This document shows positions 56,523-64,000 of a DNA stretch of 64,000 nucleotides, one piece after another. The notes below the pieces were generated by a model, which saw only the letters and a list, made by a program, of their open reading frames with translations, did not search any database and was not told the DNA's origin. Location: the NCBI GenBank assembly GCA_964573255.1, contig CAZNJB010000001.1, positions 160,771-224,770 of the forward strand, read 5' to 3'. Within the stretch, counting starts at the first letter, position 1; every line of letters starts with the position of its first letter. The position numbers and the translations under genes were made by a program. The DNA is from CAYNUJ01 sp964573255. Lineage in GTDB: Bacteria > Bacteroidota > Ignavibacteria > Ignavibacteriales > Melioribacteraceae.

Positions 56523-57965
56523 ATGAAAAAATTAGTAATAATTATTTTATTCGCTTTATATTTGATATCAGTAAAGGGGCAAACCATTACTGCAGAAAAA
56601 CTTTACAATGAATATGAAAATTTCAAGGAATTAACACTGAATCAAGAACGCATCGATCCTGATTTGGTAAACGAGTTAATCGGCAAACTTAAATCTTCTG
56701 ACGTCTTCGAAATAAAACTATTGGGCAAATCATTGGAAGGGAGGAATATTCACTTAATTCGTTACGGCAGCGGAAAAACAAAAGTGTTGCTTTGGTCTCA
56801 AATGCACGGCGACGAATCAACTGCCACTCAAGCATTGTTCGATATTTTTAATTTTCTTGCCGCTAAAAATGGCTTCAAAGATTTTAAAGAACTCCTATCA
56901 CAAAAATTAACCCTCTATTTTATTCCTATGCTTAATCCGGATGGGGCATATAACTTCGGAAGAAGAAATGCATTGGAGATTGATCTAAATAGAGATGCGG
57001 AGAGACTGCAATTTCCTGAATCTCAAATTTTAAAAAGTGTCCGAGATAGTCTATCCCCTCAATTCGGATTTAACTTACACGATCAAATGCGTTATTATGC
57101 GGCAGGTAATACTTTTAAATCCGCTACAATTTCTTTCCTTGCTCCGGCTTATAATTATCAAAAAGATATAAATGAAGTTAGAGCAAATACAATGAAAGTA
57201 ATAGTGGATATAAAAAATGCGTTATCTGAAATAATACCGGGGCATATAGGAAGATACAGCGATGATTTTGAACCGCGAGCATTCGGCGATAATTTGGTTA
57301 AGTGGGGAACCTCTTCTATTTTAATCGAATCTGGCGGCTGGTACAACGATAATGAAAAACAGTTTGTCCGAAAATTAAATTTTATTGCTATTCTTTCCGC
57401 ACTTCAATCAATTGCAAACGGCAGCTATGTCAATAATACAATTGAAGAATATTCGGCAATACCACAGAACGACAAATTGCTATTCGATTTAATTATCAGA
57501 AATGCTACTATTAATTTTAATGGAAAAGATTATAAAATAGACATAGCCATCAAAAACAATGAAAAGGAATTGGGAAATGGCGAATATTATTACAGGAGTA
57601 CAATCGAAGATATAGGGGACTTATCCGTATTTTATGGTTATAATGATATTGATGCCGCTGGCTATACCATTCACCCGGGTAAAATTTTTAAAAAGGGAAA
57701 TTTCAATCCGGATAAAATTGATGAAATCATTTCAGAAGGCTATACGGATATATTTAAAGAAGACTTAACGGATAAGCGTCCTTATTCTTTACTTCCAATA
57801 AATTTTACAAACAATGAAGATTATAAAAACGAAATAAAAATTGACGCAATACCGAACTTTTATTTAGAAAAAAACGGCAGGATTGATTATGTAATAATCA
57901 ACGGTTTTTTATATAATGCCGTTATAAATAAGTCTGATGTGAAAAACGGATTGATTCATAACTGA
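56523..57965 (+). CDS. Exported M14-family zinc carboxypeptidase
   Basis: A 480-aa protein with a signal peptide (1-19). The metallocarboxypeptidase domain (about 60-290) has zinc ligands H95 and E98 in QMHGDEST, the third ligand in GFNLHDQM and MLNPDGA in the substrate-binding region. A C-terminal beta domain (about 320-480) of unknown fold follows. It removes C-terminal residues from peptides outside the cytoplasm. Transcribed alone. Confidence 0.88.
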   Translation: MKKLVIIILFALYLISVKGQTITAEKLYNEYENFKELTLNQERIDPDLVNELIGKLKSSDVFEIKLLGKSLEGRNIHLIRYGSGKTKVLLWSQMHGDESTATQALFDIFNFLAAKNGFKDFKELLSQKLTLYFIPMLNPDGAYNFGRRNALEIDLNRDAERLQFPESQILKSVRDSLSPQFGFNLHDQMRYYAAGNTFKSATISFLAPAYNYQKDINEVRANTMKVIVDIKNALSEIIPGHIGRYSDDFEPRAFGDNLVKWGTSSILIESGGWYNDNEKQFVRKLNFIAILSALQSIANGSYVNNTIEEYSAIPQNDKLLFDLIIRNATINFNGKDYKIDIAIKNNEKELGNGEYYYRSTIEDIGDLSVFYGYNDIDAAGYTIHPGKIFKKGNFNPDKIDEIISEGYTDIFKEDLTDKRPYSLLPINFTNNEDYKNEIKIDAIPNFYLEKNGRIDYVIINGFLYNAVINKSDVKNGLIHN

Positions 57966-57999
57966 ACTGTAAAGAAAAATATTTATTAAAAGAAATATT

Positions 58000-58063
58000 G
58001 TTTATACCCAGCCACAAAAGGCATTAAATCGGCTTTTTATGATAGCTTGGCTATTGTTATAAC
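58000..58063 (-). other. Weak palindrome after the outer-membrane protein gene
   Basis: AGCCA (58010-58014) pairs with TGGCT (58048-58052), and the flanks TTTATAC and GTTATAAC are partly complementary. It lies 31 bp past the stop of the minus-strand gene at 58094, the same place as the attC-like sites further right, but its R boxes are poor. It could be a terminator stem or a decayed cassette site. Confidence 0.25.
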
Positions 58064-58093
58064 CGGGGTAAGGTTGATTTGGTATGCTTAATT

Positions 58094-58660
58094 TCACAGA
58101 ATCAATGCCAATGCTATAAATAAATCTAAAGAGCTAATTTCATAATTAGCTCTAAAACTATTCTTTATTTCAAGATCATATGAATCAAAAGAAAAATAGG
58201 GATTTTGATATTGATATTTCAATCCTATATTAAGCTTTAGATGTTCTTTTAGTTTATTTTGAACGCCAAATAGAATTTCATAACCTATAGCATTATGCAA
58301 TTTAGATGTCCCAAATGGATTATTTCCTCCGGCTTCAATAAAGTTAAAATTATATAATAAACCGCCTCCTATAAATGGACGGATATTTGTTTTAATGGGG
58401 TAATATAGTAATAACAATCCTAAATTCGCGCTATAACCGGAGTAATTTCCAAGTCTTCCTTCAAGCGAAGTAATTGAAGCGCCAAAAGAAGGTCCAAGAT
58501 CAATACTTTCATTTAGATTATAAAGCAAATGGATTTCCGAACCAAGTAAATATTCTTGATTTTTATTTATAATCCCAACTTCAGCATTAGAGACAAATGT
58601 AAATTGTTGACAAAATACCGATGAGGCTAATAATAAAATAAACATTATATATTTATACAT
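58094..58660 (-). CDS. Outer-membrane beta-barrel protein
   Basis: A 188-aa protein with a signal peptide (1-17, ends VFCQ) and a small-barrel strand pattern: LGSEIHLLYNLNESIDLGPSFG, YSANLGLLLLYYP, FIGGGLLYNFNF, EILFGVQNKL, NIGLKYQYQN. It is similar in shape to porin-like OmpA/OmpW barrels; the family was not recognised. It follows a broken lipoprotein gene on the same strand and sits beside attC-like palindromes, so it is a plausible cassette gene. Confidence 0.75.
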   Translation of the reverse strand: MYKYIMFILLLASSVFCQQFTFVSNAEVGIINKNQEYLLGSEIHLLYNLNESIDLGPSFGASITSLEGRLGNYSGYSANLGLLLLYYPIKTNIRPFIGGGLLYNFNFIEAGGNNPFGTSKLHNAIGYEILFGVQNKLKEHLKLNIGLKYQYQNPYFSFDSYDLEIKNSFRANYEISSLDLFIALALIL

Positions 58661-58737
58661 TATAGAACCTTATTATTGATTATATACTGCATTAATATCA
58701 TATCCCTTTGAATAGATTCAATTGGTGAAATTTTCAA

Positions 58738-58848
58738 TTATACCTTATTACTTGTTTCGGATTGAGGTTTTGCAAACATAGATTTATCCTTACAACCTTA
58801 ACTAAACGCTAAAATAAATGTAATTAAGAATACTAAATTAGCGATCAT
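58738..58848 (-). pseudogene. Short lipoprotein gene with in-frame stop at the lipobox
   Basis: ATG at 58848 (AAAGAAAG upstream) opens MIANLVFLITFILAFS, then a TAA codon, then GCKDKSMFAKPQSETSNKV and a final TAA. Read through, it is a classic lipoprotein signal with lipobox AFS-GC and a short polar tail; the stop falls exactly before Gly-Cys. It is too short and interrupted to be a normal gene, and I read it as a decayed lipoprotein, though a frameshift or sequencing error is possible. Confidence 0.42.
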
Positions 58849-58869
58849 TTTTACTTTCTTTATTATTAA

Positions 58870-58972
58870 ATATAACGGCCTGGGTGTAACCGGATTCGCC
58901 GCGCCCAATTAATTTATAAAATACCGAGAAGCCGGGCGCTTGACAAATTCCGAGTTGACGCCCGTGTTATAC
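58870..58972 (-). other. attC-like cassette recombination site A
   Basis: An imperfect palindrome of about 103 nt. On the minus strand it starts with GTATAAC (58972-58966) and ends GTTATAT (58876-58870). Inner arms pair GGGTGTAACCGGATT with AATTCCGAGTTGACGCCC, in which single extra bases on one arm leave unpaired residues, as in attC sites; GCGCCC/GGGCGC close the stem. R boxes deviate by one base each from RYYYAAC and GTTRRRY. Confidence 0.5.
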
Positions 58973-58987
58973 GCCAGTTAACAACTA

Positions 58988-59120
58988 AATTTAACGGTCT
59001 CGCATATGCACAGTGGCGGTGTTTTTCGCACTTCTATTCATTATTGCTATGTCCATAAATTATTCATATTAACTTTATTTATTACACATTACCTGCCATT
59101 GTATATATTCTGTGTTGGGC
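58988..59120 (-). other. attC-like cassette recombination site B, after the restriction gene
   Basis: Begins on the minus strand 4 bases after the TdeIII-like stop codon with GCCCAAC (59120-59114, matches RYYYAAC) and ends GTTAAAT (58994-58988, matches GTTRRRY). The arms TGGCGGT (about 59012-59018) and ACCTGCCA, and GCATATGCACAG with TTGTATATATTC, are partly complementary. The length of 133 nt is within the range of attC sites. Confidence 0.5.
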
Positions 59121-59124
59121 ACAG

Positions 59125-59901
59125 TTATTTAAATCTTTCAAAATATTCATCAATCTCATTTCTCATTTTTATTCCAACTCTTTCAAAACAACCAAGTAAA
59201 TCATTATAAGCACCTTCACCACCGAGAAAATCCCAAAATTCTTCTGCAACTTTTAATTCATTTTCCAAATCCAACATTCCGGCCATTGTCCATCTGCTGT
59301 ATGGTTTTGGCTCGTATGGATTGTATGGTATTGCTATAAGCGTGTTTATTTTAGCATCTGGTTTTTCTGATAGAAATGTTGCTGTCCATTCTAAAAGAGT
59401 TCGTTTAAATTCTTTAAATCCACCTTTGTTGGGCTTGGCTGTTTTAATATCAATTAAAAAAATCTCATTTCCATAACTCTCAAGATAGACATCAACTCTT
59501 GTAGGTTTTACGGTTCTCATTTCGCCTTCACGACAAACTTTGCGAATTATTTCTATTTCTCTTGGTTTATCAGGTTTTTTGTTAGCCGCAGTCAATTCGT
59601 CCATTATTTTTTGAATTTCATATTGTGCCTGCTCACTAATCTTAGTGCCTGATTTCATTTGAAGTTTTGCAACTTTAAATCTGCTTGAAGCTAATGAAAC
59701 CGCAACCGGCTCAAAAATTGTTGTCCCGAAATTTGTATTAAGAGAATGAATAAACGCATACAATGCAAGTCTGTCTTTACCAAGTAATCTTGTATGAAAA
59801 GGCATAACTGCCGGTTCGGGATCATAGGTTTTAAATCTTCTTCTAAGGCTGTTTCTTATTGTATTTTCTACGGATTGTATTTGCTCTTTTGTTAATGCCA
59901 T
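59125..59901 (-). CDS. TdeIII-like type II restriction endonuclease
   Basis: A 258-aa protein without signal or membrane segments that fits the TdeIII restriction endonuclease family. Its centre contains RVDVYLESYGNEIFLIDIKTAKPNKG-like sequence; Asp in VDVY and D-x-K in LIDIK form a PD-(D/E)XK nuclease site (about 142-166). It lies 1 bp after the AIPR gene and shares an operon with the methyltransferase, the standard layout of a restriction-modification system. TdeIII of Treponema denticola is the family reference; the recognition sequence here cannot be inferred. An attC-like site follows. Confidence 0.72.
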   Translation of the reverse strand: MALTKEQIQSVENTIRNSLRRRFKTYDPEPAVMPFHTRLLGKDRLALYAFIHSLNTNFGTTIFEPVAVSLASSRFKVAKLQMKSGTKISEQAQYEIQKIMDELTAANKKPDKPREIEIIRKVCREGEMRTVKPTRVDVYLESYGNEIFLIDIKTAKPNKGGFKEFKRTLLEWTATFLSEKPDAKINTLIAIPYNPYEPKPYSRWTMAGMLDLENELKVAEEFWDFLGGEGAYNDLLGCFERVGIKMRNEIDEYFERFK

Positions 59902-59902
59902 T

Positions 59903-61594
59903 TTATTTTTCCTTTATTGCTTCAATAAGCTTTTTTGTTTTTGGTCCAGAATAAAACCCTCGTTTTTCAAATAAATAATCTTCTTTGGATAAAAAGTTGT
60001 TTGCTGTACTGAAAATATTAAGAGCCTTTTCCTCTGTTTTTAAATATGCTATTTTTTCCTTAATATTACTGCACTCCTTATCAAGAAATAAATCTATTCC
60101 TAATAAAAGATGCATATCCATAGTTTTTGATTTTAAATTTAGTTGCCTATTTAATAAGAATTTATTTAACCAATAGAATAGGATACCTGAATAATAATAT
60201 TTAGGAATATTTTTATCATCGTTAAAAATTTTCTTTTCTTCTTGGTATTTATTAATCTTTTTTATCGCATTACTTTTCATTTTATGAGGTTCTTGCAAAA
60301 AAACAGACACGTATACTTTGGCTAAATTTTCTATATTTATTTTCTTATAAGGTTCTACAATATTAGAATACTGCCCTCGTAATCTTTCATAAAAAAGAGT
60401 AAATTCATCATTACCTTTATAATATTCCTCAATTTTTTCGTGATATTTATTTAAAGACTGTAAATCTTTGTCAATTGAATTTTGATTGTTAGCAGCAAAA
60501 ATTATTTGTTTTTTTAAATCTGAATTTTTAGTTGCGATTATTTTTGCAATAATCTCAATACTATCTAAATTATTAGGATTTTGCTTATATTCTTCGTATA
60601 GTATATGTGTAGTTTGGCACCCATTTATAATTCTTGGGAATGTTAGTATAAATTCATTTTCTTTTCTAGGATGTTTAGTAATATTATCACATAAAATTGT
60701 TATTCCGTTATTTAAATAAATAAAGTATGGATTATATTTATTATCACGAATGGTATTTTTTATGTCTTCATTAACAGTAGTATTACCAAGATGAGCCCTA
60801 GGATTTTCTATAAATAATTTTTCTTTGATATTTTCTTCTTTTGTTAAAATCATCTTTTTTAGTTCCGTAAATTTTATTGCTGCCAATAAACTTATTTCTA
60901 CTTCTTCACGCTCCTCTAATTGAATATTTTTATGAAATTTTAAAGACACTGTATGAAATTTATCTAATTGTTTATAATTCTCTTTAATTTCTTTTTTTTG
61001 CCAAAAAATAATATCATCTAAAAGGTATTTTCCATCCAACTCACTTCTATTAGTAATTTTATTTTTTTCAATACTTAATTTACATTCTGGTATAGTATGA
61101 TTTGTTCTTGCAGACAAAAAATATAATGTAATTAATGGGGTTTCTATCAAATTATCTATAAAATCACCTTCTTCATCTAATAATTCTTCTAAAATTGAAG
61201 AAAAAGGTTCAATCTTATTTTCTCCTATTAAAAAATTTATTACTTCGTCTGTAAATGATTGAAATTTTTGTTCATTAAATCTATTTTGGGTTGTTGACTG
61301 TATAAAAGCAATTTTTATTTTTATTTTTTCACTTTCTCCAATCTTTTCTAAATCATTTTCTTCCGCAATTAATCTGTCGTTAACAAATATTGCAATACCA
61401 TCGATACCTTGTGCTTTATTTGTAGATATTTTATTTATTTCTTCTATATCATCTTGTAGTATTGTTGATACAACCAAATAATTACTAAATTCTTCAAATA
61501 TATCATCGTCTTTGACTATTTTTCTGTTTATGTTGAATTTTTCAGCAAATTCATTAATTTTAGAATTTAATCCTATATCAAATTTTTGTCCCAT
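59903..61594 (-). CDS. AIPR (abortive infection phage resistance) protein
   Basis: A 563-aa protein matching the AIPR family: AQGIDGIAIFVND at about 60-72, YLNNGITILCDNI near 300, FPRIINGCQTTHILYEEY near 326 and FAANNQNSIDKDLQSLN near 372. AIPR proteins occur in phage-resistance loci, some beside restriction genes. The N-terminal region resembles a PD-(D/E)XK nuclease, but at the place where family members have Q-x-K this protein has FIQSTTQ, so the lysine may be lost or moved. It is very A/T-rich in codon use compared with neighbours, and is packed between the methyltransferase (2-bp gap) and endonuclease (1-bp gap). Confidence 0.85.
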   Translation of the reverse strand: MGQKFDIGLNSKINEFAEKFNINRKIVKDDDIFEEFSNYLVVSTILQDDIEEINKISTNKAQGIDGIAIFVNDRLIAEENDLEKIGESEKIKIKIAFIQSTTQNRFNEQKFQSFTDEVINFLIGENKIEPFSSILEELLDEEGDFIDNLIETPLITLYFLSARTNHTIPECKLSIEKNKITNRSELDGKYLLDDIIFWQKKEIKENYKQLDKFHTVSLKFHKNIQLEEREEVEISLLAAIKFTELKKMILTKEENIKEKLFIENPRAHLGNTTVNEDIKNTIRDNKYNPYFIYLNNGITILCDNITKHPRKENEFILTFPRIINGCQTTHILYEEYKQNPNNLDSIEIIAKIIATKNSDLKKQIIFAANNQNSIDKDLQSLNKYHEKIEEYYKGNDEFTLFYERLRGQYSNIVEPYKKINIENLAKVYVSVFLQEPHKMKSNAIKKINKYQEEKKIFNDDKNIPKYYYSGILFYWLNKFLLNRQLNLKSKTMDMHLLLGIDLFLDKECSNIKEKIAYLKTEEKALNIFSTANNFLSKEDYLFEKRGFYSGPKTKKLIEAIKEK

Positions 61595-61596
61595 AA

Positions 61597-63174
61597 CTAT
61601 TTTTCCTTTAAATGAAATATTATTTCGGCATAAGCTGATTTATCTTTTTCCGTTCTGTTTAATACAGGTCTTTTATATTGATTTACGATTTTCATTCCGG
61701 CTTTTTCGGCAATTACCGGATACATATTATATTTATCGTTTGCTACAAGAAAAACATCGTAATTTTTTTGTAAAAATCGTTTTGAATTGATTAAAACTTG
61801 CGAAATACCTTCCATGTACGATTCTCTTGCTTGTTTTCCTTGCCCTTTGTATAGCGGACCTATTTCAAGTTCGTCATTTCTTTTGAACCCAAACAAGTCA
61901 TAAGCATAAGCGTGTTGCTCGTGGTAATCAATTAATCCTACATAAGGCGGACTTGAAAATATCCCTTTAATTTTTTGCCTTTTAACTAAATCTGCAAAAG
62001 TTTTGTTTTTCTTTTCCAATTCATTGAAAATATCAATATTTCTTGAATCACCTTGTAGAGCGATTTGAAGAGTATCTGTGCGTAATTTTTCAAACTCTTT
62101 TAATCTTTTAACGGTGTCTTTGCTGTATCGTTCCCACCAAGATAGAATTGAAAACAAAGGTTTACATATTTTGCCGTGTTTTCGGCAGTAATATGTTTGT
62201 GTTACAGGTTCTTTAAGTGTTGCAAGGTCGGCGTGAGTTGTTGCTCTGCAAGAACGCATTGTTCTGCTTAAAATTACGGTTAAGATTTTTTTTGTATTAT
62301 AATTCTTGACTGTTTTTATTTGCTCGTAAACAAAATCAATTTCTTGTTTTACCGGTTTTAAATACCATTTTTCAAGAAAATTGTTTGCTGTTTCTTGTCC
62401 TATTTCTAGTTTATATTTTTTTATTAAACCATTGAATTTTTCTAAAAATTTCTGTTCTTTTTCTTTTGTATAGTTTTTTTCATCAATTTCTTTCTGTCTT
62501 ACTTTTATTTTAAATTCGGGGGAAGGAAAATATTTTTTATTGTAAACGATTAATTCTTCGAGCAATTCTTGTTCGAATTGTATGTTGTTTGCCCCGGAAA
62601 TAAACTTTTTTAATTTTGTTGTAATCTTATTTAATTCGTTTTGCAAATCGGTGAAATCAACTTTTGCTATTTTAACATTTGAGATGAGTGTATTAAACGC
62701 CGATATATCAACGCCAATGGCGTGCATACCAAGTTCATTTGCTTGCACAAGTGTTGTTCCACTTCCGGCAAAAGGGTCAAATACAATATCGCCTTTATTA
62801 AAGTAAATCTCTTTTTTAAATTCGTCTGTATGAGAGTCTAAAAAATATTCAACAAGTTGCGGAATAAATTTTCCTTTGTATGGGTGCAAGCGGTGAATAT
62901 GTTTGGTTGTATCTTTTTCTTTTAAATGGTCAAATGATAGCGCCCAATTTAAGTCGTTACCAAGTTTTTGTTTCCACTCGGTTTCGCGTTGTCCGTTATA
63001 ACTTTTGTAATAATTAATTAAATCTTGCTTGTTTATTACGGTTGAACCGTTATGCCCTTGTTTCTTAACTTTTCCGTATTGTATTAAATATGAGATATTA
63101 GAAGTAGATATATCCTTGTTTAAATATTTACTCGCCCATTCGCTTGCTTCTTTTATTGTCAAAAAATCGTTCAT
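61597..63174 (-). CDS. Site-specific DNA methyltransferase with N-terminal HTH
   Basis: A 525-aa modification enzyme. Residues 1-55 form an excisionase/MerR-like winged helix (TIKEASEWASKYL, then GSTVINKQDLINYYK), possibly for regulation or target search. The SAM motif I is DPFAGSGTTLVQANELG (about 137-153), and the catalytic motif IV is SPPYVGLIDYHEQH (about 404-417), with a long region between them that probably holds the target-recognition part. SPPY occurs in N4-cytosine and some N6-adenine enzymes. The stop is 2 bp before the AIPR gene. TATTTTTG lies 24 bp upstream of the start. It should protect host sites from the TdeIII-like enzyme. Confidence 0.9.
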   Translation of the reverse strand: MNDFLTIKEASEWASKYLNKDISTSNISYLIQYGKVKKQGHNGSTVINKQDLINYYKSYNGQRETEWKQKLGNDLNWALSFDHLKEKDTTKHIHRLHPYKGKFIPQLVEYFLDSHTDEFKKEIYFNKGDIVFDPFAGSGTTLVQANELGMHAIGVDISAFNTLISNVKIAKVDFTDLQNELNKITTKLKKFISGANNIQFEQELLEELIVYNKKYFPSPEFKIKVRQKEIDEKNYTKEKEQKFLEKFNGLIKKYKLEIGQETANNFLEKWYLKPVKQEIDFVYEQIKTVKNYNTKKILTVILSRTMRSCRATTHADLATLKEPVTQTYYCRKHGKICKPLFSILSWWERYSKDTVKRLKEFEKLRTDTLQIALQGDSRNIDIFNELEKKNKTFADLVKRQKIKGIFSSPPYVGLIDYHEQHAYAYDLFGFKRNDELEIGPLYKGQGKQARESYMEGISQVLINSKRFLQKNYDVFLVANDKYNMYPVIAEKAGMKIVNQYKRPVLNRTEKDKSAYAEIIFHLKEK

Positions 63175-63197
63175 TTTCTACCTCATATATTTTTAAG

Positions 63198-63205
63198 CAA
63201 AAATA
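63198..63205 (-). promoter_or_regulatory. -7 box upstream of the methyltransferase (predicted)
   Basis: TATTTTTG on the minus strand matches TAnnTTTG and lies 23 bp before the ATG at 63174, after which TGAGGTAG serves as ribosome site. A -33 TTTG is not evident. Confidence 0.33.
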
Positions 63206-63736
63206 CATTATTTTTTTGATTTTTTATAGTTGAAAGTTTGATTTCTTTCATTGCACCCAACGTGTGTATATATTCTATTGTTCATATCCGCCCAAATTGG
63301 CGGTATAAACACCATTGTCTATATATTTCCTTTACAGCAAAACTAGCAATTATAAAGAAACTTACAATTTGGTTTACTACCTTAGCAAAAATTCTTATTT
63401 AAGTGTATAACTACTATTTAACCCGACGGAAAAACCGACATTAAAGAATGTTAGGAGGAAATATCTTTCCGCCTAACGCTTCTGCGCTTTGTTTTATTAC
63501 ATTAGTATAAATCATTATGGTAGGGAGATAATTCCGCCCTGTTTTGTAATCGCCATACATATAAATATGCTTTTGTCCGATTATAAATTATTTACGCTTA
63601 AAAATAAGTAAATTATCTTTTTCTTTCAAATTCAGGGCTTTTACAAAATCTTGGGGAATTGGAAAGGATTTTCGATGGGCGATAATTGTCATGGGGTATT
63701 TCCTTGTCGTGTATTAATAGCAAATTTTGCCTATCC
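63206..63736. other. Non-coding spacer with cassette-boundary-like boxes and hairpins
   Basis: No convincing gene lies between the methyltransferase start and the M15 gene. On the minus strand GTTGGGT (63261-63255) matches the R' consensus GTTRRRY and could end a preceding cassette site, but its R'' partner was not found with certainty. The spacer also has CCGCC-CAAATT-GGCGG (63288-63303) and a strong hairpin GTTAGG-AGGAAA-TATC-TTTCC-G-CCTAAC (63450-63477). Confidence 0.45.
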
Positions 63737-63823
63737 ATGTAACTCCTCACATCACAGGCAGCAAAAAACAGAGCGAGGAACGAGTGGCGCTCTTTGCTGT
63801 CCGAACGCATGTGATTGTTATAC
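63737..63823 (-). other. attC-like cassette recombination site C, after the M15 gene
   Basis: On the minus strand it opens with GTATAAC (63823-63817), identical to site A, 14 bases after the M15 stop codon, and ends GTTACAT (63743-63737). Paired arms are TCACAT/ATGTGA, GGCAGCAAA/TTTGCTGTCC (one extra T unpaired) and AGAGCG/CGCTCT. Length and folding fit an attC site; the R' box has one mismatch. Confidence 0.5.
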
Positions 63824-63836
63824 ATTTCTATAATGT

Positions 63837-64000
63837 CTATTGTTCTTTTATTATACCATATTGAGCATATTTTTTCCCTTTTTCTATTGCCCAAATAACA
63901 TTCCCATAATCAAAATGCCAGTATTCCTTAGGATCAACTACAAAACCTTCTTTATCAAAGAGATTGATAAGAAGCTCTCTGTTTTTTCTCACTTGCGGTG
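63837..64000 (-). CDS. M15-family peptidase (D-Ala-D-Ala dipeptidase-like), C-terminal fragment
   Basis: The last 53 codons of a minus-strand gene that continues beyond the right edge. The visible part has NRELLINLFDKEGF and EYWHFDYGN, the E-x-x-H segment of M15 metallopeptidases in which Glu is catalytic and His binds zinc, as in VanX-type D-alanyl-D-alanine dipeptidases. The usual EWWH is EYWH here. The stop TAG is at 63839-63837, and an attC-like palindrome begins 14 bases further on. The enzyme trims D-Ala-D-Ala or related cell-wall peptides; the exact member cannot be fixed from a fragment. Confidence 0.7.
   Translation of the reverse strand, partial: PQVRKNRELLINLFDKEGFVVDPKEYWHFDYGNVIWAIEKGKKYAQYGIIKEQ

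Noticed and set aside
63651..63833. 60-codon plus-strand frame
   Set aside because: Lies inside the palindrome on the other strand; cysteine-rich, no start context; explained by the palindrome sequence.
63613..63894. 93-codon minus-strand frame near the right end
   Set aside because: It covers the attC-like palindrome and the end of the M15 gene in another frame, has no recognisable family and no ribosome site.
1..64000. tRNA, rRNA, tmRNA, CRISPR arrays and insertion sequences
   Set aside because: No tRNA T-arm consensus, regular repeat-spacer pattern or transposase frame was seen. Spacers were read by eye, so a divergent RNA could be missed.

Overview
The window is AT-rich bacterial DNA that reads like a member of the Ignavibacteria (Bacteroidota/Chlorobi lineage). 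The reasons are a secreted metalloprotease with a C-terminal type IX secretion (T9SS) sorting domain, a PorQ-like outer-membrane protein, a Tricorn-type S41 protease with two propellers, many TPR proteins and secreted beta-barrels, and -7 boxes of the TAnnTTTG type typical of Bacteroidota. This lineage call is an inference from gene content; no rRNA, tRNA or CRISPR array was seen.

Layout. 1-10.4 kb: the start of a tryptophanase gene, a methyltransferase, a DoxX protein with a 1131-aa fusion of a molybdopterin oxidoreductase and a cysteine desulfurase, then a minus-strand run Trm112 > FAD-linked dehydrogenase > TPR protein > clpX closed by a clear terminator, and a padR gene. 10.7-20.4 kb: recD2 meets a long overlapping minus-strand operon, htpX > secreted protein > bamD-like > acyl-CoA thioesterase > FG-GAP-like protein > T9SS metalloprotease > ccmA-like > ccmB-like. 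20.6-37 kb: porQ-like, TPR and barrel genes, a patatin-Omp85 fusion, the conserved rpmH-rnpA-yidD-yidC cluster, a membrane-bound XRE regulator, a TlpA-like lipoprotein, a GMC oxidoreductase and the Tricorn protease.

37.2-41 kb is an accessory pocket: DUF3800, an AlkD-like glycosylase, a small PLDc_N membrane protein and a SIR2-like protein, separated by long non-coding spacers that contain a diverged repeat and a nested hairpin. 41-58 kb returns to housekeeping genes: mnmG-rsmG-murQ, a very small beta-carbonic-anhydrase-like protein, proS, a lactonase-type propeller, acyl-CoA ligase coupled to a cold-shock-domain protein, an AddB-like nuclease with a CYTH protein, thioredoxin-like and M14 carboxypeptidase genes.

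58-64 kb looks like a gene-cassette region without a visible integrase. Every gene lies on the minus strand, and imperfect palindromes with attC-like R boxes follow the M15 peptidase gene and the restriction operon. The cargo is a compact DNA methyltransferase - AIPR protein - TdeIII-like restriction endonuclease operon, followed by an outer-membrane protein and a broken lipoprotein gene. The most unusual items are the molybdoenzyme-desulfurase fusion and this cassette-like restriction/AIPR module.
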